The position numbers and the translations under genes are program-made. DNA of 64,000 nucleotides from CAYUMU01 sp964445985. GTDB lineage: Bacteria; Planctomycetota; Planctomycetia; Pirellulales; S012-138. The notes beneath the pieces were generated by a model, which worked only from the letters and a program-made list of their open reading frames with translations, was not told where the DNA came from and did no database searches. Shown in pieces: positions 9,801 through 17,186 of the stretch; position 1 is the first letter of the stretch, and every line of letters begins with the position of its first letter. The stretch lies in assembly GCA_964445985.1 (NCBI GenBank), contig CAYUMU010000007.1, positions 77,870-141,869 of the forward strand. The letters run 5' to 3'.

Positions 9801-10212
9801 ACACTTGCGCGGGAGCGTCGCTGGCCAGCGCCAGCGCCAGGCCATTGGTGCCCAGTTGCGATTCGCCGCAATGGCAACCAGCCACCAGGCCCAGGTCGTG
9901 CATGCTGGGGTGGTGGCCTTCGCATTCCAGCACCACGCCTTCGTGGTCGGTCAGCAACACGAGGTGCGGCAGGTGGCGAAGCGCGGCCGACGCCTGGTGT
10001 AAGAACGCTCGCGCGATCGTCACCAGCCGCGCATGCCGCTCCAGCCGACTCTCCAGTTCGACGGCGCTCACCCCTGGCAGGCGGCCGTTGCAAGATTCCA
10101 CGCCCGCGCCTCGACTGCGCTCCCAAGATTGCAGCACGGCTAAAGGAACGCTTTGTTCGTTTACCTCGAATCCATCAGTGAATCTCTGCCACTGTGTCAC
10201 AAGACTTTCCAC
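6817..10212 (-). CDS. hybrid sensor histidine kinase with AcoR-like GAF, three PAS, GAF and receiver domains
   Basis: 1131 residues, no membrane segment seen, so probably a cytosolic sensor. Order: an N-terminal GAF-like region (about 25-200) with the wording of AcoR/DhaR-type sigma-54 activators (LQSWERSRGAG, CHCGESQLGTNG); PAS at about 212-333, 337-455 and 465-583; a GAF at 600-760; the phosphoacceptor motif LAMLAHELRNPLAP with His779; an HATPase domain with N, G1 and G2 boxes; and a C-terminal receiver domain (VVDD, phosphorylated Asp in VLLDIGLPGMDG). No output domain, so the signal must pass to another protein. No partner regulator is adjacent. Signal unknown; the N-terminal GAF suggests a small ligand. 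Confidence 0.9.
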   Translation of the reverse strand: MESLVTQWQRFTDGFEVNEQSVPLAVLQSWERSRGAGVESCNGRLPGVSAVELESRLERHARLVTIARAFLHQASAALRHLPHLVLLTDHEGVVLECEGHHPSMHDLGLVAGCHCGESQLGTNGLALALASDAPAQVSGPEHYRHELHGWSCAAAPLHQAGGQTAGAIAICADFKDATPERLLLVEHLALSIDRALAHGTAPEIHRGDAQLFDERLLSMLPTAVYVCDAAGGIRYFNERAAELWGRKPVGGQGGEQFCACHRAYAPNGDPILPEQSPMAVVLQTGEPRRNQEAVIERPDGSRITVIVNIDAIRNTAGEIIGAVNAFQDISDRKAAETSNAMLAAIVESSEVAIVGKSLDGTITSWNPGAERLYGYAAREAVGRSVAMLIPPDRADEFPQILQRLAAGQQVEPYETVRLRKQGDTVEVSVLMSPIRDAQGNIGGASAISRDITERKRAERARRTNEERLRLALEAGQMGTWDWDIERNHVAWSPGLHAIHGLEPGAFPGTFEAYQSDIHPDDREEVIRSISETVQSGREHRLEYRLVWPDGSLHWVEARGKLFTDAAGKPSHMIGVCMEVTQRKRMERDLRMLAEASRSTISLGDADSTLQAIARQAVPDFADWCIIHTADSEGQLQPLPVFHNRPEKASHMEELCQRYPSLLKEECRIGEVFATGEPYLLEDVAEAMPGGRSSAPEHAAVLKKLSLRSILCVPLSLRDRNLGVMTFLTSEAGRRYRPSDRAVAQDLAHRAAVAAENTRLYAELQQEGQRKDEFLAMLAHELRNPLAPIRSGLDVLRLRGRDNDMIELMQEQVAHLARMVDDLLDVSRIMRGKIQLRRQSVELAAIVQQAVETVRSYIEGNEQHLRLSLAAAPVYLQADPMRLTQAITNLLHNASKYTDRQGTITLTAGQQGHEAVVSVRDTGIGIGQEWLPHVFKLFAQADQSLERSQGGLGIGLTLAQNLVNMHGGSVHASSPGKNQGSTFEIRLPCSRVRLPNLAESPVLEQTKRWRILVVDDNAAAAKMLARLLATLGAHDVRTASEGKLALSCLDEFQPQIVLLDIGLPGMDGYQIAREIRSIPECEQLLLAAVTGYGQEDDRRRSKEAGFDEHLVKPVAVAEILKLLRHPKLRLAQ

Positions 10213-10659
10213 GCGCGCACCTATTCTCTGAACAGCCCTGCCAGGGTGATTGAGCCTTGTAGTTTACCTTGAGCAACGTGTGACTGGCGGTGGAAGAATC
10301 GCGTCAAGCGAGTGGGGGAATTTTCTCAGTTGCCCTCCCAGGAGCCCAGCGCCATCCCGGGGCGAGTCGCGTTCAGGGGGGGCATGTTGATGCAAGGCAA
10401 CATGTTCACCGTTCTCCACGGCGGCGCGCGGTTGTTGCCGGAACACCACCTGCCGGCCCGCGGCGGGCAGGCAATCGGCAAACAGGCGTAACTCTTTGCC
10501 CAGACGGCAGTTTAAGCACGACCGCCCGGCGAATTCGCGGTCGATCGCCGGCGGCAATTCATTTCGGCATTGTGTTTGCGATTTGGTCGTCTCCAATGAA
10601 ATGACAGGCAGGCAGCGGCGATCGCGGCATCGCTGGCCGAGGCTACTCCGACCTTCACC
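10213..10659. other. intergenic region between divergent genes
   Basis: 447 bases between the hybrid kinase start and the next plus-strand gene. A minus-strand open frame (10264-10674) crosses it and encodes a CxxC-bearing 136-residue peptide, but composition and start do not convince. Promoters of both flanking genes should be here. Confidence 0.5.
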
Positions 10660-11487
10660 GTGGATGATATGCACGCGATCGACCTGATTCTAATGGCGGC
10701 CAATCTCGCGTTCCGAGGGTCGGAACTGATCGAACGAAAAGCCAGCTGGAGCCAACAAGGCCTCAACGACTACTGGTGCTACTCCAAGCTTCGGCTCGAT
10801 CGCTGGTATGCCGACCTGAAGTCGTACGCCGAGACCTTTCACCACGATCGGCAGTGGCAGTGCTCGCAAGCCTGGCCGCTCCTCGAAGAGGTGCTGGCGA
10901 GCGAAGTGCTCACCCGTGTTTGGGCAGCCGTGGCCACGGCGCGCGATCGCAAACAACAACATGCCGACGCCGAACCGCTCGTGAAAAGCATCTTGATAGG
11001 CCACATGGAAGCCCGCAATCGCGTGCTGCGGTTGGTGCTCTACGCGCCAGGCGTGGCCGCCGAAAACGCCATGCAAATCAACAAGCTTCGCAGCCAGGTG
11101 GAGCGTTGGACCGATCTGCTGATTGGGTCGCTGCTCGATCTGGCCGATGTGAGTGACTTCGCCGTCGATGCCGACAGGGCCAGAGATTTTGGCGACGACT
11201 TCGATCGCGGCGATTCGCCCGAGGTCAGTGCCATGTGGGCCACCCTCATCACTTCCATCCAGCATGGCTTTACCGAAACGCTGAAATCGTCGGCCGCTCA
11301 AGCCGAATTGAATCAGCAGATTCACAATAGCATTCAAGCCTGCGTGGGCGACGCCCGCTGGTTAAGCCCAGCCGTCCCGGCCGACAACGCCTGGATGGAA
11401 CGCATTGACGACACCGCCGAGACGACCGAGCAACTCATCATGTTGCTCGAGGCCGATTTTTACGGACGCGTCGGCGGCGCAACCTAG
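10660..11487 (+). CDS. hypothetical protein, 275 residues
   Basis: I do not recognise the family. The protein is all-helical in appearance, rich in Trp, His and acidic residues, with no signal peptide and no membrane segment. The start is uncertain: GTG at 10660, ATG at 10669, and the frame is open back to 10600 with protein-like sequence. No ribosome binding site decides between them. The C-terminal half (TTEQLIMLLEADFYGR) is amphipathic. The gene stands alone, divergent from the hybrid kinase, and its base composition is like its neighbours. Confidence 0.6.
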   Translation: MDDMHAIDLILMAANLAFRGSELIERKASWSQQGLNDYWCYSKLRLDRWYADLKSYAETFHHDRQWQCSQAWPLLEEVLASEVLTRVWAAVATARDRKQQHADAEPLVKSILIGHMEARNRVLRLVLYAPGVAAENAMQINKLRSQVERWTDLLIGSLLDLADVSDFAVDADRARDFGDDFDRGDSPEVSAMWATLITSIQHGFTETLKSSAAQAELNQQIHNSIQACVGDARWLSPAVPADNAWMERIDDTAETTEQLIMLLEADFYGRVGGAT

Positions 11488-11946
11488 CCACGATTGCGTT
11501 TCGGAGGATCATTGCCCAAAGATCGTGCCCCGAACTCGGCCCCCGCCCCTTCGCCCAAGACGGCCAGGCCGGCGGCCCGCCTCGAACGGCCGAACCAGTA
11601 AAAACTGATAAAATTGCGGAAAAACCAGGAGATTCCCCCAGCCGCGGTTATCGTTTCCTCCACGGGCTATCGACCGCTATAATGAGCCCCAGCAGCGTGC
11701 GGAACTGGGGATTTTGTCGAATGAACCGCTATTCGCGGTCTGCCGGCAAATCCAAAGCACATGGCCTACCCGCCGCACTTGGATTGAAAAGATGCCCAAA
11801 AAAATCTTTTTCTCCCCTCTCCCCGGTATTTCCAGGGAGAGGGGTCGAGGGGCTTTGGGGAGCGGAGTTGGGTTTGCAATCTCAAGCCCAAGCACCCCCC
11901 TCATCCTCTCTTGCAAATCATTGTTTTATCGAAACGGCGCGCCGCC
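11488..11946. other. intergenic region with a C/G-rich hairpin
   Basis: 459 bases without a convincing gene. It holds a hairpin with arms CCCCTCTCCC (11814-11823) and GGGAGAGGGG (11835-11844), 11-base loop, preceded by an A/T-rich run. The sequence around it (CCTCTCCCCGGTATTTCCAG) looks like a dispersed boilerplate repeat rather than a coding remnant. Confidence 0.6.
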
Positions 11947-13044
11947 ATGAAAATCAGCTTTCGACTGAAGGAACTGCTCGAAGAACGTCAGGATGACAAT
12001 CGCGGCATCATTACTCGCATTTGTGAGCACACCTCGCTCGAACGCCACAAGGTGGCCGCGCTGTTGTCGAACAAGGTGCAATACGTGTCGCTGGACACCC
12101 TGGCGGCCGTTTGCGATTACCTGATGGAAAAGCATCGCATCCCGCAGGATGAACTCCCCGGGTTGCTGTTCGGCATCGATGCCTCGCGATTCTGGAAGTT
12201 GCTGAGCGACCGCAGTTATGTGGAAATTGCGTTTGGCGTGCGCCGCGACGAATCGCTGAGCGAGAAGCGCTGGGTGATGGCCGCCGATAGCTACTTGCAT
12301 GGCGTGCTGTTGCACGAACTGTTTGGGCTGGGGCACGAAAATCAGCCCAACTTTCTCGAGCAGCGACTGGTGCCCGGCTTTCTGCCCGGAGCCACCAACT
12401 CCGTGGAAGAAGGACATCGCCACGCCGACGCCGCCTACTCGGCTTTTCACGGCATCAAGGGGGATCGAGCCCTGGTGTGCGTGGGCAGCATGAAGAGCAA
12501 CGTGCTGATGGAGCGCGTGGTGGCCGAGACCTTCCAGGCGGCCAGTTTTCAGTCGGAAGACGGCCGGAAGTCACCCTCGGAGCGGAGTTGCCCATTCTTC
12601 TTTCGCTATCGGCAGAACGATCCCAAGCCGCCTTCGTGCTGTGGCGGCGAAGAGTTGGCCCGGGGGATGAAATCGGACGAGCCTGGCATTTACTACGCGC
12701 AGACCCCCGACCGTTGGTCGCTGATTCCGGCCAACGACGTGAACGATGCGGCGCTGGTCATGTACACCTATCAGCCCAACCGCCGGGTGGTGGAGATGGT
12801 TCTGGCAGGCTTCTCCAGCACGGCCACGCTTTGCTTGGGCGATGTGCTCCGCAAAAACCCCGACGCCCTCTGGCCCCCCAACGTGCGCCGCGGCGATGTG
12901 GAATTGGGCGTGTTCCTCGTCCACTTCGTGCTGCCCAAGCAACCGGCCGAAGCCACCGGCTCCGACGTCCTGTACATTCCCACGCCGCTCAAAACCGACG
13001 TGATTCCGCTCGAAGAAAGCGTACTGGCCCACTTCGCCAAGTAG
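11947..13044 (+). CDS. helix-turn-helix protein with unknown C-terminal domain
   Basis: 366 residues from the ATG at 11947 (a longer frame exists from 11911 but adds only basic residues). Residues 1-80 look like a Cro/CI-type helix-turn-helix (FRLKELLEER, then RICEHTSLERHKVAALLSN). The remaining 280 residues form a domain I cannot name; it contains a cysteine patch (CPFFFRYRQ, then PPSCCGGEE) near residue 215-240 and conserved-looking YTYQPNRRVVEMVLAGFSS. The layout suggests a DNA-binding regulator with a ligand or phosphorylase-like sensor half, but that is inference. It is monocistronic. Confidence 0.6.
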   Translation: MKISFRLKELLEERQDDNRGIITRICEHTSLERHKVAALLSNKVQYVSLDTLAAVCDYLMEKHRIPQDELPGLLFGIDASRFWKLLSDRSYVEIAFGVRRDESLSEKRWVMAADSYLHGVLLHELFGLGHENQPNFLEQRLVPGFLPGATNSVEEGHRHADAAYSAFHGIKGDRALVCVGSMKSNVLMERVVAETFQAASFQSEDGRKSPSERSCPFFFRYRQNDPKPPSCCGGEELARGMKSDEPGIYYAQTPDRWSLIPANDVNDAALVMYTYQPNRRVVEMVLAGFSSTATLCLGDVLRKNPDALWPPNVRRGDVELGVFLVHFVLPKQPAEATGSDVLYIPTPLKTDVIPLEESVLAHFAK

Positions 13045-13058
13045 GCCAGCGCTGGCAG

Positions 13059-13262
13059 CGGCGGGGGTGGCTGGGGTCAGGCCGCCAACATAAAGCAGCG
13101 CAGCGCGATGATTGCCCAAGGCGGCCTGCCCCCAGGGACTTTGAGCCGGCGCCGTGCTTCCAATCGGTTTGGCCAGATTCATCTGGGGGGCAAGTTGTGG
13201 ACTAGGGTTATGCCAGTAGCTAGCTCCAGAAGCCACAACTTGACCCCCAGCCACCCCCGCCG
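13059..13262. repeat. 204-bp element with 21-bp terminal inverted repeats
   Basis: Left arm 13059-13079 (CGGCGGGGGTGGCTGGGG then TCA) and right arm 13241-13262 are inverse copies differing by one extra G. A second inverted pair lies inside: 13184-13200 and 13233-13249 (CCACAACTTG core, 16 of 17 matching) with a 32-base loop. It fills most of the 306-base gap between two convergent genes and encodes nothing visible. Confidence 0.85.
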
Positions 13263-13350
13263 ATTGCTACCGGCTGGAGCGACCCAGTTGCCGGGTGGGA
13301 CTGACTCCCACTGAAAATCGCCGCAGTTTCACGGCGCACCAAGGCTGGCC

Positions 13351-14958
13351 CTACGTGTAGCTCGGCTCGCGCTCGTTCAACAGCCGGCGAAGTTCTCTTT
13401 GATACCGGGCTTTCTCCGTTTGCCAGTGGCCGCGCACGTGTTCGAGGTGGGCCTGTTGCTGCTGAAGCTCTTGCTCTTGCGCCGCGAGGCCCGCGGCTTG
13501 GGTTTGCAGCTCATCTTGTCGCCGCTGAAACCATTGTTGAAGGTGCGAGCGTTGCTCGACAAATCGGGCCAGCAACTCTTCCATGCGGCCCCGTTCTTGT
13601 TCCAACGCGGCCCGTTGTTCCGCGAGATCATCGGTCGCAAGCCGAAACTGGTCGGCCAGCCGGCTCCGCAGCCGGCTCACGCTGCGGGTCAGGGCCGCGG
13701 CGGGCAACACGCCCGAGAGCTGCCCCCATAGTTCTTCGGTGGCGAGCCGCATCTCCAGCGTTTCCTGCTGGGCCTGGTGCAATTTGACCTGCAACCGTTC
13801 GACTTCCAACTGCCGGGCATCGACCCGCGCGGACCGCAGATCCACGGCCTGCCGCTGCTGTTGGAATTCCGCCTCCGCCTGTTCGGCGCTGTGGGCAATC
13901 CGGTCGCGCTCGGCTTCGAACTGCCGCAGGCGCTCGGCCGCGGTGCGCTCCCACTGGGCACGGTTCACGGCCAACTGGGCGCGTTCTTCGGCGAGGGCGG
14001 TTTCCACCTCGGTGAGCATGGCGCGGCGGCGTTCCAGTTCGCTGCGTTCCCGCTGCAGCTCATACTCCCGGCAGCCGAGCGCGGCGGTCTGGTCGCGGCC
14101 GCGTTTCGCGAATTCCAGCGCCTGCCGCTCCACGGCCTGGCGACGTAATTCCAGCCCTCGCGCTCTCAACCGCAGCAGTTCGTTCGCCGCTTGCTGTTGG
14201 GCGAGCCATTGTTGCTGCTCGTGCAAGCGATGGGCATCGGTGGCTGCTTCGGCCGCGGCCACCGCCTGGGCTCGATCGCTCAGTTCGGCCCGATCCGCCT
14301 TGAGTTGGGCAATCACCATCCGCAGGTCGTCGTCGCGGGCTTCCAACTCGGCGGCTCGCTCGCTGTTACGGCACTCGGCGGCTCGCAGCGAAGCCGCGCG
14401 TTGATCGAGCGCTTCCTCACGTTCTTGCAAGGCCAGGGCTTTTTCGGTTTGCTCCTGATCTCGCTCATCGAGTGTGAGCTCGCGATCGTCCAAGCGCTGA
14501 TGCCGCTCGTCGAGCCGCTGCTCCAACTCGGTGAGCCGCCGTTCCTGGCCAGCGGCCCAGGTTTGGGCGGTTTGCAGCTGCTCTTCAATCTGCGCTGCCT
14601 GTTCTTGCAACAGGGCCTCGTGTTCTTGCAGCATGAGCTGCCGGCGCCGCAGATGCTCGGCCAGTTGATTGGCCTGCCGCCGCATCGATTGGAAGATGTC
14701 GCCATCGGCGTCGGAAAGCAGAGCGGAGATGTCATCGGCGCTGTCGTCCGCCGACTCGCCGCGGTCGTGCTTCAGAATGATGCCGGGGTGATCGCTCGAC
14801 GCCGTCATCGAGCGACCCGAGCCCAAGGGCACCGCCAGTGTGGCAAACCCCAACGGAAGCACTCCGTGCTCAGTCTGGGACGATTCCACCGTGACCTGGT
14901 GCGGATCGTCGATCCGAGTGGTTCGTTCAGAAGGGGACGACGGTTCTCGCGTGTCCAT
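13351..14958 (-). CDS. long coiled-coil protein, 535 residues
   Basis: Residues 1-90 are Ser/Asp rich and probably disordered; from about 95 to 530 the protein is a nearly unbroken coiled coil of Gln, Glu, Arg, Leu and Ala heptads (for example QLAEHLRRRQ, LEQRLDERHQRLDDRE). There is no signal peptide, no membrane segment, no ATPase motif and no hinge, so it is not a true SMC or RecN protein despite such labels being common for this composition. Likely a structural or scaffold protein; function unknown. It lies downstream of ilvB on the same strand with a 204-base gap. Confidence 0.75.
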   Translation of the reverse strand: MDTREPSSPSERTTRIDDPHQVTVESSQTEHGVLPLGFATLAVPLGSGRSMTASSDHPGIILKHDRGESADDSADDISALLSDADGDIFQSMRRQANQLAEHLRRRQLMLQEHEALLQEQAAQIEEQLQTAQTWAAGQERRLTELEQRLDERHQRLDDRELTLDERDQEQTEKALALQEREEALDQRAASLRAAECRNSERAAELEARDDDLRMVIAQLKADRAELSDRAQAVAAAEAATDAHRLHEQQQWLAQQQAANELLRLRARGLELRRQAVERQALEFAKRGRDQTAALGCREYELQRERSELERRRAMLTEVETALAEERAQLAVNRAQWERTAAERLRQFEAERDRIAHSAEQAEAEFQQQRQAVDLRSARVDARQLEVERLQVKLHQAQQETLEMRLATEELWGQLSGVLPAAALTRSVSRLRSRLADQFRLATDDLAEQRAALEQERGRMEELLARFVEQRSHLQQWFQRRQDELQTQAAGLAAQEQELQQQQAHLEHVRGHWQTEKARYQRELRRLLNEREPSYT

Positions 14959-15162
14959 ACGCTAGCACCTGCGGCATGCGAATCTTGCGCAATCGGTAAA
15001 CTCCCCCTCAGGTAAGATGGTCGGCGGGGAAGCCGGCGAACTTGATAAAGATCGCCAGAAACGGCGAAAAAGCCCACTGGCAATGCCCGCGGAGCCAGCA
15101 CGGCATGCGCTGGTCCGCGTGTTGCATATACGCCTGGGCCAAGGCGGCCCGTACCGCAACCG

Positions 15163-16905
15163 CTACTGCTTGATGAGGTCGCGGACGGTCATGCCAGCGG
15201 GGATCATCGGCAGCACGTGCTCCTGGTAGGGCACGGCCACATCGAGCACAAAGGGGCCTGGGTAGGCGATCATTTCTTCGATCGCGTCGACCAAGTCGGC
15301 CTTGGCTTGCACGTGCGCCCCGCCGCAACCAAAGCCCTTGGCAATGGTCACAAAGTCGGGATAACGCTGGTCAGGCCCCAAACCGGTGCCTTGGCCAGTG
15401 GCTTCGGGATTATCGACCGGTCCCAGGTACGTATGGGCGCGATTGCCCTGGTGGAAGCGGTCTTCCCATTGCACCACCATGCCCAGGTGCTGGTTGTTGA
15501 GCAACAGCACCTTCACCGGCAGCTTTTCGCAGTGGCACGTGGCCAGCTCTTGAATATTCATCAAAAAGCTGCCGTCTCCGTCGATATCGATCACCAACTT
15601 GTCGGGGTTGGCGGCCTGCACGCCCATGGCCGAGGGCAAACCAAAGCCCATGGTTCCCAAGCCGGAGCTGGACAGAAACGTGCGCGGACGCTGGAAGCGA
15701 TAAAACTGCGCGGTCCACATTTGGTGCTGGCCCACGCCCACGGTGATCACGGCGTCGCGATCTTTGGTCAGCCGCGAAACTTCGCTGATGGCGTGCTGGG
15801 CCAATATGCCGCCGTAGGATTTATCGTAGGTCAGCGGGTCGTCCGCTTTCCATTTTTGCACCTGTTCCACCCAATCAGAAATGTCTTCGGGCGGCTCCAC
15901 AATGGCGTTGAGCTGCTGCAAGGCCGACCGCACGTCGCTGATGATGGGAATGTGGGCCGACTTGTTCTTGTTGATTTCCGAGGGATCAACATCCACGTGC
16001 ACAATCTTGGCGTGCTTGGCGAACTCTTGCAGCTTGCCGGTCACGCGGTCATCAAACCGCACGCCCAGGGCAATCAGCAAGTCGCACTCATTCACGGTGT
16101 AGTTGGAATACACGCTGCCGTGCATGCCCAGCATGTCCAGGCAAAGCGGGTCGTAGCTGTTGAACCCACCCAGGCCCATCACGGTCATGGCCACGGGAAT
16201 GCCGGTTTTCTCGACCAGTTTGGCCAATTCGCCCGAGGCACCGCTGTGAATCACGCCGCCGCCAGCGTAAATCACCGGCCGCTTCGAACGGCGAATGGCC
16301 GCCGCGAATTGGGCAATTTGCTCCGGACGCGCCACGCGATGATCCACCCGGTAGCCAGGCAAGTTCATGGGGGCGTTGTAGTTGGGAGCGATCTTGGCCT
16401 CTTGAATATCTTTGGGCAGATCGACCAGCACCGGGCCGGGCCGGCCGGTCGTGGCAATATGGAATGCCTCGCGCATCACCCTCGGCACGTCGTCCGGGTC
16501 GGTCACCAGGTAGTTGTGCTTGGTAATGCCGCGACAGACCTCCACGATCGGCGTTTCTTGGAACGCATCGGTGCCGATCACCTTGGTTTTCACCTGCCCG
16601 GTGAGGGCGACCAGGGGAATGCTATCCATCTTGGCGTCGGCAATCGCCGTCACCAGGTTGGTCGCCCCAGGTCCGCTGGTGGCCATGCACACGCCCGGCT
16701 TGCCGGTGCTGCGGGCATAACCTTGCGCGGCGAACCCCCCCCCTTGCTCGTGGCGAGGCAAGATGGTGCGGATTTTATCCTTATATTTCGTGAGCGATTG
16801 GTGAAGCGGCATGCTGGCTCCACCAGGGTAAGCAAAAATGATGTCCACGCCGTGGTTGATCAACGATTGAACCACGGCGTCGGCACCCGTCACGATATCG
16901 GCCAC
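15163..16905 (-). CDS. ilvB: acetolactate synthase, catalytic (large) subunit
   Basis: Condenses pyruvate units (or pyruvate and 2-oxobutyrate) using thiamine diphosphate, FAD and Mg, first common step of valine, leucine and isoleucine synthesis. Starting at the GTG at 16905 gives 580 residues, the family norm; GAGGGAG lies 8 bases upstream as ribosome binding site. An upstream GTG-led extension to 17013 is Pro-rich and unlike the family. Seen: FAYPGGASMPLH with the catalytic Glu context RHEQGGGFAAQGYAR, the FAD region, and the ThDP motif GDGSF to LLNNQHLGM. No regulatory small subunit (ilvN) is next to it, although the two are usually adjacent. Confidence 0.95.
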   Translation of the reverse strand: MADIVTGADAVVQSLINHGVDIIFAYPGGASMPLHQSLTKYKDKIRTILPRHEQGGGFAAQGYARSTGKPGVCMATSGPGATNLVTAIADAKMDSIPLVALTGQVKTKVIGTDAFQETPIVEVCRGITKHNYLVTDPDDVPRVMREAFHIATTGRPGPVLVDLPKDIQEAKIAPNYNAPMNLPGYRVDHRVARPEQIAQFAAAIRRSKRPVIYAGGGVIHSGASGELAKLVEKTGIPVAMTVMGLGGFNSYDPLCLDMLGMHGSVYSNYTVNECDLLIALGVRFDDRVTGKLQEFAKHAKIVHVDVDPSEINKNKSAHIPIISDVRSALQQLNAIVEPPEDISDWVEQVQKWKADDPLTYDKSYGGILAQHAISEVSRLTKDRDAVITVGVGQHQMWTAQFYRFQRPRTFLSSSGLGTMGFGLPSAMGVQAANPDKLVIDIDGDGSFLMNIQELATCHCEKLPVKVLLLNNQHLGMVVQWEDRFHQGNRAHTYLGPVDNPEATGQGTGLGPDQRYPDFVTIAKGFGCGGAHVQAKADLVDAIEEMIAYPGPFVLDVAVPYQEHVLPMIPAGMTVRDLIKQ

Positions 16906-17186
16906 GAGCGTATCTCCCTCGAATTTGAATCCCAACCTTGCGACACAACCGCGGGCGAGAAGGTTCGACCGATTGGGGGGAGGCGACCCCATGGGGGGGG
17001 GCATTTCACCCAACCGTGCGAGTATGTCGGCGAACCTATTAATTTAGGCAGCCAGGCTCAAAACCGCAACCGACTCCCTGCGAAGACTGGAGATTTGCTA
17101 TCTTAGTAGCGGTTCAGTTGCTACACTGCTGAGCTTTGCTGTTGCTGTTACAGATCGTTCAGTTCAAGACGTTGGTGAGACCTCCG

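Noticed and set aside
10264..10674. 136-residue minus-strand frame with CxxC (SCLNCRLGKE) upstream of the hybrid kinase
   Set aside because: Undecided but left out: no ribosome binding site, no family, and its start overlaps the divergent neighbour. A homology search with conservation in relatives would reverse this.
13351..14958. SMC or RecN chromosome-partition protein
   Set aside because: Only coiled-coil composition is shared; Walker A, Walker B and hinge regions are absent.
15217..17106. 629-codon open frame opposite ilvB
   Set aside because: Antisense to a complete acetolactate synthase; His/Gly/Arg-rich shadow composition.
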